Shown here: positions 52,747 to 64,000 of the stretch, one piece after another
Numbering within the stretch: position 1 is the stretch's first letter
How the letters are laid out: every line of letters starts with the position of its first letter
NCBI GenBank assembly: GCA_036245805.1
Contig: BTRK01000006.1
Span: forward strand, 29,950,901-30,014,900
Length of the DNA stretch: 64,000 nucleotides
Source: Pristionchus mayeri
Taxonomy: Eukaryota > Nematoda > Chromadorea > Rhabditida > Neodiplogasteridae
Reading direction: 5' to 3'
The notes under the pieces: model-generated
Told to the model about the DNA's origin: nothing
The model's input: only the letters and a program-made list of their open reading frames with translations
Database searches by the model: none
Program-made: the position numbers and the translations under genes

Positions 52747-52805
52747 TTGCGTTATAATGGTCCTGAAACGTATAAGTTATACGTTTCAGGACCATTATAA
52801 CGCAA
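52747..52805. repeat. Perfect 29-bp inverted repeat with a 1-nt centre
   Basis: The left arm (52747-52775) starts TTGCGTTATAATGGTCCTGA and the right arm (52777-52805) is its exact reverse complement, separated by a single G at 52776. It is preceded by tandem ACATTATA-type units at about 52703-52746. Confidence 0.95.
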
Positions 52806-53167
52806 ATGAGAGAACAGCCAAAAAATTGCTTTGGTTATTTCACGGATTAGGGCCCAAGGCGTCCTACATCGATTTCTGTGTTTGAACATGAAAATTTTCG
52901 TTATCGGTGATGTATGTACCTGTGGAAATGATGGGGCAATGATGCTCACACTTTTTATCGTAATAAATTAGTGAAAGGCCTCAATTGGAATATCATTCGT
53001 TTGTTTCTCACACACGGATGGGTCTCTGAGTGAGTGGGATTCTCGTGGGAAGGACGACGTGTTTGGGCAGGGGACGGATGGTCGAGTGGCCAGGATTCAC
53101 CTGAGGACAAATCAACGTTCATAGTGTTGCAATGCCAATCGATACTCAATTAGTTCTCGTTTGATCC

Positions 53168-53738
53168 TCAGACCTCGGGATGCACAGCAGAGTGATCGAC
53201 CTTCCCTCCATTGACAGGAAGAGGCTTGGAAGTGGAGATCTTCCCGTGCACCTGATAATCGAAGGAAGGGATCAGTCTGATCGATGGAATCTCCCCAGTA
53301 GGGAAATGTGAAATAGAGACCTCGGGATGAAGAGGAAGCAGAGCTTCGTGGCCAACTTTCCCTTGGATGGGATGGAATGGGAGGATATTGGGGAGGGGCT
53401 TCACTCGGGGGTCTACCGTACCCTGCACCTTCAACTCTCTTTATTCCTCACTCGTCAATCGATTTCGAGAGGATCATCATCACAAACCTTGTCTACTCCA
53501 ACAGTGTTGAAACGCTCAGAGATACCCTGGAAATTAACTTTTCTTAATGGACTCTTTGAAGATATACGCAAAGATACAAAAATTCTCGATTTCATAGGGA
53601 GCAGAAGAATAAAGAGTGGATTGCCTTGGGAAGACGGCCGTCGATCACTTCTGCCTGACAAGCTCTCTTCGGATCACTCGCACAGAGAATGAGGAAGATG
53701 GAGAGAAGGGCGAGGTTACGATGACGACGAGAGAACAT
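53168..53738 (-). CDS. Small secreted protein with HPEV-type repeats
   Basis: The minus-strand ATG at 53738 opens MFSRRHRNLALLSIFLILCA followed by SDPKRACQ, a clear signal peptide. Downstream, a short exon GISERFNTVGVDK (acceptor TTTCCAG) is followed by an exon reading VQGTVDPRVKPLPNILPFHP, then GKVGHEALLPLHPEVSISHF, and finally PLPVNGGKVDHSAVHPEV at TGA about 53168. The motif GKVxHxAxxPxHPEV or a shorter form appears twice, so the mature protein contains internal repeats. No cysteine pattern or known family is visible. The joint between the signal exon and the next exon is not certain (either readthrough to a stop or a GC donor). Confidence 0.45.
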
Positions 53739-54287
53739 CTGAAGAGAGAAGATGAAGAGAGAGAGAGAGAGAAGGGGAGAGCGGGAGGGAGAGGGAGGGA
53801 GAGAGAGAAGAGATCTGATACTCCCAATCACCACCCCCTCCTCTTATATTCAATGTCTTATCACTGTTTTGCCTCAGGCGTCCATCTTAAAAATAGCAGT
53901 TTCGGAAGTGAAAACAAGTAGTTGATCGTATCTAATGATTCCTTCCGTTTCGATCCACTCATCATCGATGAGAATGGGAAGTAGCACGGAACTTTTTCCA
54001 GATTCGTCTCTTCAATGAAATCTCCCTCGATGAGATCTCGTTCCTCTCTCCAAATTGCTTGCCAGAATGGGAAGAGAGAGAGGGAAGAGAATGGAGACTC
54101 ATCTCATCTCCTTAGGTCTCTAAGAGGTCTACAGAGGACCTATCCTATCCTCGGCCCATTTCCCAAGCAATTCCTTCGTGAGGCATGAGGTTAGCTAGTT
54201 CCCATTTTAGCATATTTTTACATTTTAAGTATACTAATAATCCCGACTGAGAATGGAATGACTCAGGTGGAGCTAATGCAACTGAAG

Positions 54288-57200
54288 ATGGACTTGTCGA
54301 GATTGTTGTTCATTCTTCTGCTCCTCTCAACTGAGTGCTTAAACCAAGAGAGCACCACTCCGAGTCTCCCCAATTTCTTCAGAAGAGGTCAGAATCCGAA
54401 AGTATTCTCAAGTGATAAACATTCTTTGGAGGTAACTTCAACACGAATCTGAGTAATCTCTCTTCGTTGATTAGTCGGACGACGCCTCGAAGAGTAGAGA
54501 CAGAGAAGACTACCATCAAAGTGGGACTCATCTACCAGGTATCAGACAATTCATCCATCACAATCAACAGGATTGTGAATTAGAATGCAGTTCACTCTAA
54601 GAAGTACGAGAAGGCCCTTCAACGACTGGATGAGCACGGGGCAGGAGTATCGTAGGTAATGGGGCCATTCACGAGACAATCTACGCATTCCAGAGTCAAC
54701 AAACGCAAATTCAGTGACTTTTACAATTTTTCATCAGTGGACTGCCATGTTCCGAAGGTGCGACCAGAATCTTCCTTTTATTGATGGAGGAATTGCATTG
54801 AGGGAGTATTCTACGTCAATGACGTCATCGAATGCATCTGTGGAGTGATGGTGAAGGAGAAGGTCGAGTACTAGAGAACTGAACTAGAGAGATCTCAGCT
54901 GTTCAGGTCGCAGTCATCATATTTGCCACAACTTCTGAGGATTTCGGAGAACCTTCCACCTCGGGTTCCTTCACTATCATTTCTAATGTCACAACACGAT
55001 GTCACTAATTGGCCCGTGAATAAGTTGATCTCCTTTAGAGGAATTCTTCCTCCAGATAGCTGCCTCCACGGGGATTCCCATCATTGCATGGAATGCTGAC
55101 AACTCTGCATATTCACTGGAGAAGGTGACGTCATCCTTAATGATTCAATTGACTCATTCCAGTACAGGACCTCTCTCCCTACCGAATCATCCAACTCGCC
55201 CCTCAAATCGAACATCAGATCAGAGCTATGCTTGCATTATTGGAGAGGTTTGAGACTCGAACTTCGAGTCCATTTTAATCTTTTCGTGTCTTTCTCTCTC
55301 ATGATCTATCTCATGTGCAGATCAATGACTACAACTCATGGGTTCTCTGCAGATACAACTGGACTCGATTCGGAGTCGTCTGTGCCAAAATGGGAGGAGA
55401 TGAGCAGTTTGGATATGCATTGAGAGATGAGATGGAGAGAGTGAGGAAGAGAATCAAGTGAGTGAGAGGGGAAGGGAAGGGAGGGAAGGGAGGGAGGGGG
55501 GTCTCTCTCTCTCTCTCTCTCAGATTCGAGATAATCTTCGAGACGATAATCGATGCGACGAATGTGACTGAGATGGACGAGGAACTGACGAAGTTGAAGA
55601 GGAGTCAAGCGAAGGTGAATGAGGGAGGGAATGGAGGACACTTGGCCATTCCAGGTCATCCTCTTCTACTCCAACAATCAATTCGCCAATGTCATCATGA
55701 GGAGGGGGCAGATCATAGGGGTCGTCTCTGATAAACATCTATGGATTGGCACGCAGTCTGTCAAGGTTCATTTCTCATTTTAAGGAAGTCAAAATATAGG
55801 GACAACCATCTGCAAATTAAAAATCTTAAAACAGGGAAAAGGTTGTGCAAAGAGCGATGTTTCCCCGATCCCGCGAATTCAAATCTCAACACAAAATAGA
55901 TTTTATAATTATATATCGATTTTTAATTGATGCGCCTTTCCAATATTCAGTGAATGGATAGAACTGGTTTCAAGGAAGCTACTCTAAAAAAAACAAGCTA
56001 AATCTACTTCGACACACCTCTCTAAAATCAGACTCAAAATGCGATCTTCAAGCTTTTAATTGGCCAGAAAACGATTCAGGAGATGCGCCTTTCCAATTTT
56101 GCACTTCAGATGTTCTACATACTCAATAGGTGCAATAGGAAAAAATTCAGCCAAATTCACTTCGACACACCTTGTCAAATCTTATGATGAAGTTTCCGAC
56201 AACTGCATGAATCGGAAGCTTTGTCATACATATTTCTTTATTTTTTATATTGCTGGTGGTATAAATAATGATGTAGAGATTATTCAGGTTGTATAGGTCG
56301 TGATATTCTATCTAATTCAAACTGGATAACAATTTTTGACAATGCTACAGTATACCGTTAGGGTTTATACTTGATTGCGATCGTCAAAATCATATAAATG
56401 CATCTAACTAGGTCAATTATTGAGCGGGAGTAACTGGTGTATAAAAATAGATAAAGAAAAAATAAATAAAAACATTTTGAAATTTTGCACAATCGACTCA
56501 TTGAACTGATATGACCCAGCGAACCACTGGAGAGCTTGCACGACACCACGGTGGGCGGAGTTTAGAAAGATAGCCTGATACTCGTTAAAAATGAAATATA
56601 ATACAATTCTAGTGACGCTATCCTCTTTCCGCATCGTCGAAAACCCCATCGTACACAAATTCAGAATTTTAGAAAAATTTTGAAATTTTGAGTGGAAGAC
56701 ACTAGTCAAAATACTCTTACGAACATCCAGAAATTATAGGATTTTGTAAAACTTTACTACTTGCTCTTTCATTCTCAGTCAACTCGTACTCGCTATCCCC
56801 AGGGAAGTCTCACTCAAGGAATGTTAGCTGTCACCTTTAATACCGTATCCGATGCGGTAGGTCGCAACTAGAGATTATCGATCCGTTGTGCAGATAATAT
56901 CAGCAGACGAGGATGTAATCATCAACATCATCCCAATCGTGGCCAGGGTAGGTCAAGAGATGGAGAAGGAATTAGGAATGAAGAAATAGGAGTGTGTTGT
57001 ACTTAGTCTCCGTATGGATGAGATGGAGATGGATCTCATTGTAGATGATTGCCCGTGCAACTCTCACTCTCAATGACTCCATCAAATTGGAATCAACTGC
57101 CACTTGCGAATATTCGATTGGTAGGAAGAAGACCATAGGAGATATCCACGAATCACAACAATTACCTAGTTTCAGAAATGCACTTTTATACAAAAAATAA

Positions 57201-60200
57201 TAATTGTGAGATGGATGTGATCAGTAGGCCGTTCCTTCTTTTCTCAGATACATCTCCTTCGTGGTTGAATGGAGGAGCACTCTATACAGAACTACTGAAA
57301 ACAGTCACAAAGGGAAACCCATTCCACTCTAAGGTAAACTCAATTACGAAATAAACTAAATCGACAATAAAAAATTTTTTTAGGACGGCTTTCCCACGTT
57401 TTACTTCACGTTCAACAAGTTTGGCAGGCTGAACTACTCATATCTTGACATCTCGAATCTACAGTAACTATTTCATGCCTCATTCCTACCGTAATCTTCC
57501 TTTTTCATGGCTCCGTGCAGGGACACTGATGTGCGTGCAGCAGATATGTGCTGGAAGAAAGTGAGGAAGGGACTGGAGATGACTAGAAGAGATTCTCTTC
57601 CCGCAGGTCGGCAACTTCAACGAGGATCAGTTAGTGATGGATGACGTGGAATGGCCAGGGGGAAGGGCCAATCCTCCCCAGATGACAGCTGACAAGGTGA
57701 GAGGGATACGGTACCCCATCCACTCCCTTCTCCCTCCAGTACCATCTACGTGTCGTCACTCTACACGAACCTCCCTTCATCGTCGTATCTGGTCAGTCTC
57801 CCCTTCCTTCTCTCGCTCTTCTCTCTTCTCTTTCAGACGTCGATCCAGACACGGGTAGGTGTCCTGGCAATCGCGGAGTGGCTCTGTGTGACTGGGGAGA
57901 AGGACCGGGAGGGTGAGCATCTGCTTCATTCCTCATCTCCTCCTCGTTGCAGGAATGGGTCCATCTCTAAGTGTTGTTCTGGTTACTGTGTCGATCTACT
58001 CGACAAATTGGCCAATGACATGGGATTCGATTACACTCTCTACAAGGTGATCGCAGTCAAGTACACTGGGATGGAGTACTTGAGAGATATTTTCACCCAA
58101 TGGAACCGTTTGTAGGTTCGAGATGAGAAGTGGGGAATCAAGACGGAGACGGGATGGAATGGACTGCCACAGGTTACAAGAAGGAAATCGGTGATAAGAA
58201 GGAATCGATTGAGGATCTGATCACTGGGAAGGCTGATATGTGTGTGACTGCACTGAAACTGAACTCCGAAAGGGCGAAGGTACCATATTTGTCACTCAAA
58301 TTGCCACTCTTTTCGTGATTTCGATCTCTTCTCAGGACATCGATTTCTCGATTCCCTTCCTGGACACGGGAATCGCGATCATCGTGAAGATTCGAAGTGG
58401 AGTTCTCTCTCCCACTGCTTTCCTCGGTGAGAATGAAGAGTCACTGAGATGAGAATGAGTGATTGCAGAACCATTCGAGTACTCTATGTGGGCAACCATC
58501 CTATTCGTGTGCATCCAGGTATCACTTATCTTCCATTCTCATCACTCCTCTCCTCTCATTCCTCCAGGGAGCAGCTCTCTTCATCTTCGTCTTCGAATGG
58601 GTTTCTCCCTACTCTTTCAATATGCAGAAGTATCCCCCTCCTGGTGATTGATTACTCCCCTCTCCTTCTTCATAATCCATCCCCAGATCACAAATTCTCC
58701 CTCTGTCGTTCCTATTGGTTGGTCTGGGCGACTCTCTTCCAAGCGAGTGTCTCCACTGGTGAGTACCCCCCCCCCCCCCACCCCCCTCCCCCCCTCTCCC
58801 CTCCCGCCCCCTTCCCCCCTTCCCCCCTTCCACTCCCTCTCTCAGATGTACCTCGTTCCTTCTCCTCTCGTTTCATGGCCCTTGCATGGGCGGCCTTCGG
58901 TCTCACTTTCCTCGCCCTCTACACTGCTAATCTGGCTGCATTCATGATCACGAGAGTCCAGTTCTACGATCTATCGGGAATCAATGACAGCAGAGTGAGT
59001 ATCTTGAGCAGAATATATGCATAAGAAGCACAACGGGTACATTCGGCATATACATTTGCATCCAATCCGACCGTTTGAGTCCTAATAGTCGATGACGGTG
59101 GGCGCAACCGGGATAGTAGGGATTAGTATGACTTATTTATTGGATCACTTCGTATGTACAAATACTGGAATATAACATGCACAAAGAATATTCTAAATGT
59201 GTCTCCTTCGCCTTCTCGTCATGGGATGGGAGGCCCTGCCGACGTCTTCACTTTGCGAGGAAGAGTGAACAACTTCTTCATGTTGTTTCGGATTGTTCGA
59301 TTTAGTGTGAGGTAGATCACGGGGGGAGCACCTACGGAAGAAAGATTGATTAGACGAAGGAATTTCTTCTCTCGGAGTCAATTCCTTTTACCGTGACTGA
59401 GCTGCCATGAAATATGTCCGATCTGCCGAAGAATCGGAGGAGAGACGAAGAAGTTCATGTAGACGTAACTGAAGAGAATCCAAGTCATCCCACTCCTAAC
59501 CAATGGCATCTCACATCAACGAAGCGAATACATCCAACCCGCAGATGATGGAGGCTTGCATGAAGATCTGAATACCATCTCGAGACTGGACTAGATCGCG
59601 ACCTACCGATCGATTAGCTACTGTGCTGATCCCTTCGGATGACATCGCCGACTGAAAGGAATTAGAAGGGAGGTCCACGAAAGAATATGATCTCTTTTTA
59701 GTGACCTGTCGTAATCTGAGAGCGACGCAGAATAGAATGTAGAGAAGGGCAGAGAGAAGGACGATGAGGATGTTGTTGAGAGTGTGCAGCCAATTGACAT
59801 ACTGAGAGAGAGGGAAGGATGGGAGAGATCGGGGAATTGGATGGATCATTCCTTCATCCTTTGGTCTTACACCATATCACTCATTTATCGAGCACACTCT
59901 AATCACGATCTTCCAAATTGAATCTCAACAAATCCTGGCGCTTTTGATTCGTCCTCGTGATGGGAATGGAGAAATGTCGCGTGAGATGAATGGCGAAGAG
60001 AAAGACGCCCTTCTTTTGCGCTTTTTCTCAATCATAAATGACTCACGAAATTATCCCAGTGAAGATCGATGAATGGATCAAAGAACATTGCGTTGTGAGT
60101 TGAACTCGCGAGGAACTAAATTACCCCATTCAGTCGAATGTTCAAGTGCAAATTAACTGACTGGAGGAGTGAAAAGGGCGAAGAAGCAGAAGTAGAGAAT

Positions 60201-62413
60201 GATTATGACTTGGAAGATCCACGGACGAGCCTGAATCCCCCCTTGAGAGAGAGTCACTGTCATCACTCACTCTTCTCCCATTATTCCAATTGAGCAGTTC
60301 CAATATTCGATTGGTGACTAGTAATAGACACGAGATGCATCCCCCGCACCACGATCCTAGACTAGTCCATTACACTTCTACAAAGGGGAATATTACCCAG
60401 TCCGAGAGCGCCAGTTATCCAAATGAGCAGTGGGCGAGAACAGAAAACCGATCCTTCCAGCATGAAAAAGCTGAAAAAAACAGTGGATTATGGGGTACTC
60501 TGCACTAATCGAGGTATCCCCACCCGAACATAATGGAATTGCATGCGATGGAGATCATGTCGATGAATCCGAGAGTGAGCATTATCTAGAAGGAAGTTGA
60601 GTGATCCTCTTTCGTGGCGCTCTTACCGCATAGCAAGTATTCTTCCTCTCGGGGATTAGAACGACGATACACGGAATATAGAGTATTTCGATGAGAATTC
60701 CGTAGCCGATTGACCAGAGACCAAAGATCATATCTGGTTTCCCGAAGATGATCCTCCACCAGTCCCCAGGGGGATGCACTGCACTCAAAACATTCCATCG
60801 AATGACGAAGGGTTTCGAAACGAACTTGCAGTTGTAGAATTCATAGTAGGGAAAGTTCCATCCGATTATCACTTGGGGCATGACCATACTTGGTTCACTC
60901 GAACACACTTGTGGGAGGCGGAAGAATTACTCCCCTCCTCCTCTCCTGATATCACAGCTGACTCCGCCCATCCTCAATTAGGATCTGCTTGACACCGTGA
61001 CGAGTATTCGAGAGAAGAGAAATTGACGATCTTAAGAGACCCCGAGGTGATAAAATTACGAGTTGCAATGTTCATACGGCCAATTTGAGTAAGGTTCAGA
61101 AAACAAATTGTAGAGGAGAGCTGTTGATGCCTTGCATCTAACCATAAGATTGAATAATTTGCAGCTTTGGTATCCAGAGGATGTGAAGCCTCCATTCCGA
61201 TACGGGACAGTTGAGGGAGGGAACACCCATGAGACGATGAGGAAGAATTGGGGGAGAATGCATCACTACATTCACAAGAATAGGTTGAATGAGGAGAGGA
61301 TCATTTGATGGAATTCCTCTCAGATTCTTCAAGACGAACATCTCATCGGGAGTGGATGCAGTGATCAATGAGTGAGTTCCTTCTCTCCATCTATCGATCT
61401 CTTCCTCTCGCAGGGAATTGGATGCCTTCATCTACGATGCAGTCGTACTCGATTATTGGGCAGGGAAGGAAGCGAACTGCCAATTGATGACAGTCGGCAA
61501 ATGGGCAGCCATGACTGGTGAGAAGAGAAGAGAGAAGGGAAGAGAAGAGGATGGGAGGAGGAGGAGGAGTACTCGTGCACTACTTACCATCACCACTACT
61601 CTAAGTCAACGCACTATTGAAAAATGGAGATCAAACGAGCAGGTGATTATATCGTAACTAATCGCAGGATACGGTATCGGACTGCCGAAGAACTCGCCCC
61701 TCACACCACAGGTCAATCGATGGATGCTACAGTATCAACACAACGGTAAGTAGACTACTGCGCACTGTATGGTGACTGTGAAAATGAGAATAAAATAAAA
61801 AATGACTGAGTGAGATGAGTGTCTTTCCCTCAGGGGATCTGGAGCGACTGCAGAACTTCTGGTTGACGGGATCGTGCACTCCCGATGGCCATGGACAGAC
61901 TCACTCCGTGCCATTGGGCATCGAGAACTTCATGTCTGCTTTCTTCCTCCTCGCAGCAGGAATTGTGAGGATGGAGATGAATGGGAGGAAGGATGAATAC
62001 CTTCCCCCTCTCAGATTGTCTCCATCATCGTCCTCGGATGCGAATTCTTCTACGTGAAGCATCTACGAGAGCCTCTGAAGAGGATCGATCCAGATGGTGC
62101 ATGCGGACTCATCAGCATGGTTGGTCCTTCTCTCCTTCGAGGGAATCAGATGGATGCAGGCACTGGGGAAGTCATTGACTCTTCAAGAAGCAGTGGGGAG
62201 AGTGAGTGAATGGAGGAAGAGGACGGAGTCTCTCCTTCCATCCAGTCCCAAGAAGACTCTCAGCAGGTTCCCCTTCCCCTTCATCCTTTCTCCATCTTTC
62301 TCCATTCCGAAATATTCTTCTCCTTCAGAGCCCTTTCTTCTCCTGCTCGATTCTCTCCGAAGATTTCTCCTAAACGAGATCCTTCTCGACTCTACGTCGA
62401 ATCCCCCTTCTGA
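54288..62413 (+). CDS. nmr-2: NMDA-type ionotropic glutamate receptor subunit, GluN2/NMR-2-like
   Basis: A signal peptide, [20 protein letters not shown] (ATG 54288; another in-frame ATG at 54258), opens the gene. Amino-terminal domain exons follow (e.g. [40 protein letters not shown]). The linker [19 protein letters not shown] leads into the ligand-binding domain: [80 protein letters not shown] and [17 protein letters not shown]. The channel segments are [14 protein letters not shown] (M1), [14 protein letters not shown] (pore loop), [15 protein letters not shown] (M3) and a last span [14 protein letters not shown] (M4). The second ligand-binding lobe gives [18 protein letters not shown] and [10 protein letters not shown]. 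GluN2 features (SPxAFLEPF, [13 protein letters not shown], WLTGxC) outweigh GluN1 ones (PRSFSxR). It acts at the neuronal surface as a glutamate-gated cation channel. Pore and M3 changes are described under findings. The last coding exon is less certain. Confidence 0.88.
55790..56900. repeat. Repeat-filled intron of the NMDA receptor gene
   Basis: AT-rich sequence with two related stretches starting GATGCGCCTTTCCAAT (about 55930 and 56085), and at 56470-56690 an inverted copy of the dispersed repeat at 15340-15560. No coding exon was recognised between IGTQSV (ends about 55767) and the exon near 57250. Confidence 0.6.
59219..60887 (-). CDS. Serpentine receptor class T (SRT-like) chemoreceptor, nested in an intron
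   Basis: On the minus strand from ATG 60887, exon 1 reads [20 protein letters not shown], then [20 protein letters not shown] and [10 protein letters not shown]. Later exons read [92 protein letters not shown] and [20 protein letters not shown], and the last reads [20 protein letters not shown], stopping at TGA 59221-59219. The order (YDCN-like start, EILYIPC, QIFxQA, YVYMNF, WQLSHG..PxxIYLxLNxTIR) is that of nematode SRT receptors, G-protein-coupled receptors in chemosensory neurons. The whole gene lies in one intron (58995-61164) of the NMDA receptor gene, antisense to it. Some of the middle exon joints are not proven, and a few spans (TM3/4) may be incomplete. Confidence 0.7.
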
Positions 62414-63016
62414 TCATTCAAGTCTGCAAAATTATTAAGTAAAAAAATTGCATACTCTGGAAGATAAATAATTGTATGTTTTAGTTAGCTTTGCTTCACT
62501 GATGATTACCTCCTTCGCTTCCAACGTCAGCCGTCCATAATTCACAGTCTTGAAATTGCCGATAAAGAATTATTCATCAGTAATAACACATGTAGTTTGA
62601 TGTTTGAGGGTTTGAGGGATAGAGTACCTTCAGAAGAGACTTCGAAGAAAAGTGGTGAACGATTAGCGAATTAATTTCAATCGAAAGTTTATAGTATTAG
62701 ACTGAACCAATATCTCCGTCAATCCGCTCACAACCCTCAAACATCTCTCCCTTTACTCGTTCTTCCGCTTTTTTATTCGATAAAAATGTGAATAACAATT
62801 TAGATTCTCGCAAATGGCGAAACTGTCTACTCACGTTCTCCTTCTGACTCATTCTCACATTAACTGCACTGTTATTGTTTGATGCCCCTCTATTCCTCCC
62901 CTCTCTCACTTTACCTTCCGTAAACTATCTACTCGATATAAACAGAATGAGTATCACTCATTGCTCATTCCCTTCCCATCATTCCTTCCTTCTCTAATTC
63001 TTCTCCTCAGATCTCA
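62414..63016. other. Intergenic between the NMDA receptor and the secreted peptide gene
   Basis: AT-rich 3' flank, then CT-rich sequence ending TTCTCCTCAG at 63001-63010. That acceptor-like string just before the ATG could be a trans-splice site. Confidence 0.4.
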
Positions 63017-63400
63017 ATGAATTCCTTTCTCATCTTCTCTCTTTTCTTCGCAGTCTTCATCACTTTCCCATTCGCCAGACCAGAAGTGAGTCCATTTCTA
63101 CTCCTTCTCTTCTCCATTCTTCTCTCGATTTCAGCCCGAGATCTTCGCATGGAATGAATTGGAGGAAGGAATAGCAGTGAGTTCCCTTTGTCTATCTCCT
63201 TCTCACTCCATTCACTCTCAGGAGAGTGTTCGTGTCCCTCGATCAGTGGAATCCTTCAGGAAGCCCTTCTGTGAGTCCTCCTCATTCTTCTCCCTCTGAT
63301 TCCCCTTGCAGGCATGTGCATCAGAGCAGAGAATTGCCCCTGTCGGAATGGAGGAAAGAAGAGGGGAACTCAGATTGGTGGAATCAATATTAACAACTAA
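63017..63400 (+). CDS. Small secreted cysteine-rich peptide precursor
   Basis: Four tiny exons with introns of about 45 nt join in phase. Exon 1 encodes the signal peptide MNSFLIFSLFFAVFITFPFA followed by RPE. Exon 2 reads PEIFAWNELEEGIA, exon 3 ESVRVPRSVESFRKPF, and exon 4 MCIRAENCPCRNGGKKRGTQ, ending GGININN at TAA 63398-63400. Total is about 80 residues. Five cysteines, counting the one split by the last intron (F-C-M-C), fall within a short stretch: CMC...CPC. Basic sites (RVPR, FRK, KKR) could be processing sites, so a short mature peptide is likely. No known family was recognised. A signalling or defence peptide is inference. Confidence 0.6.
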
Positions 63401-63628
63401 ACTTGTATACAGTATACTATGCACTGAATATAACGAGGCGATAAAAATATTTATGGTCACCGCTCCGATCGACGGTCGAAACCCGCATGAGAATCACTGA
63501 TTAGAAGTATCACAGGCATTGGACAAACATTTACAGGTATTGAGTGAATTGGTGATCGAATCAAGGAATTCCCCGTACGGAATAGTGCAATGGAGTGTAA
63601 GGAAGAATAGAATCACAGAATACATCTT

Positions 63629-64000
63629 TCATAGTAGTAGATCACAGAATGACCGGCCTTCTTTCCTCGAGCATAGTCGTATCATCTCCTGGACCTGTTT
63701 AATTATGTTTATATAGATAGAGATCAAAGATGAGTGGATACCATCATCCCTGGACTCGGAGGGGGAGGATGATCCGACTGCCTCATTCGATACACTTCGA
63801 TCCTCATCTCCTCCCATTAGACGACGACGTTCCTGCATCATTCATCGACAAATGACTTTATTGAAGAAAGTTCGGTCGATATACATATTTGCTGAATAGC
63901 CTGGAGATTTGAGAAGGATATTCGTACCTGTTCTCTCCTCTCTTCATTGTCTTCCTCTTCTTCTTCATCATCTTCAATCAATCTCTGTCCTCTCAATTGC
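63629..64000 (-). CDS. C-terminal exons of an acidic protein, cut by the window edge
   Basis: The minus strand from the window end reads EDDEEEEEDNEERREQ, then after an intron with a GTACGA donor and ATGATGCAG acceptor ERRRLMGGDEDRSVSNEAVG and SSSPSESRDDGIHSSLISIY, ending near 63629. It is low-complexity and acidic, and I cannot assign a function. Confidence 0.45.

Overview
This is nuclear DNA from a nematode. Genes are split by very short introns, often 40-50 nt with GT...AG ends. The gene content fits a nematode: a serpentine receptor of the SRT chemoreceptor family, a DEG/ENaC channel fused to EGF repeats (the EGAS type described in Caenorhabditis elegans), three CHK/ecdysteroid-kinase-like genes, and an NMDA receptor subunit. 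A free-living rhabditine or diplogastrid worm is a reasonable guess, but the sequence alone does not fix the species. All gene models were assembled by eye from reading frames and splice phases, so exon edges are approximate unless stated.

Layout. 0.6-1.05 kb: a small cytochrome b5-like gene (+). 1.9-3.5 kb: a PKDCC/DIPK-like secretory-pathway kinase (+). 3.7-7.7 kb: an EGF-repeat plus amiloride-sensitive-channel gene (+). 8.05-11.8 kb: two tandem CHK-like kinase genes (+). 12.8-22 kb: a repeat-rich block with foldback elements, an interleaved pair of inverted repeats, a stranded Atg8/LC3-like C-terminal exon pair, and two unrecognised minus-strand genes. 22-24.9 kb: mostly non-coding with microsatellites. 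24.9-29.9 kb: a secreted or GPI-anchored CUB/Ig-type protein (+). 30.0-31.5 kb: a 1.5 kb palindromic element bounded by TTAA. 31.7-32.8 kb: a mitochondrially targeted unknown protein (-). 33.4-38.4 kb: Integrator subunit 9 (-). 39.0-40.7 kb: a third CHK-like kinase (-), followed by a small membrane protein and a possible kinase relic. 42.5-45.4 kb: a PH-domain plus coiled-coil protein resembling PLEKHD1 (+). 46.8-48.3 kb: a multi-pass membrane protein (+). 48.7-49.7 kb: an intron-containing histone H3.3-type gene (-). 50-53 kb: repeats. 53.2-53.7 kb: a small secreted repeat protein (-). 54.3-62.4 kb: an NMDA receptor subunit, closest to GluN2/NMR-2 (+), with an SRT chemoreceptor gene on the opposite strand inside one intron. 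63.0-63.4 kb: a short secreted cysteine-rich peptide (+). The right edge holds the end of an acidic minus-strand protein.

The genes do not form one pathway. Recurring themes are neuronal signalling at the cell surface (NMDA receptor, SRT receptor, DEG/ENaC channel, secreted peptides, CUB/Ig protein), duplicated CHK-like kinases, and many palindromic (foldback) elements sitting in introns and between genes.
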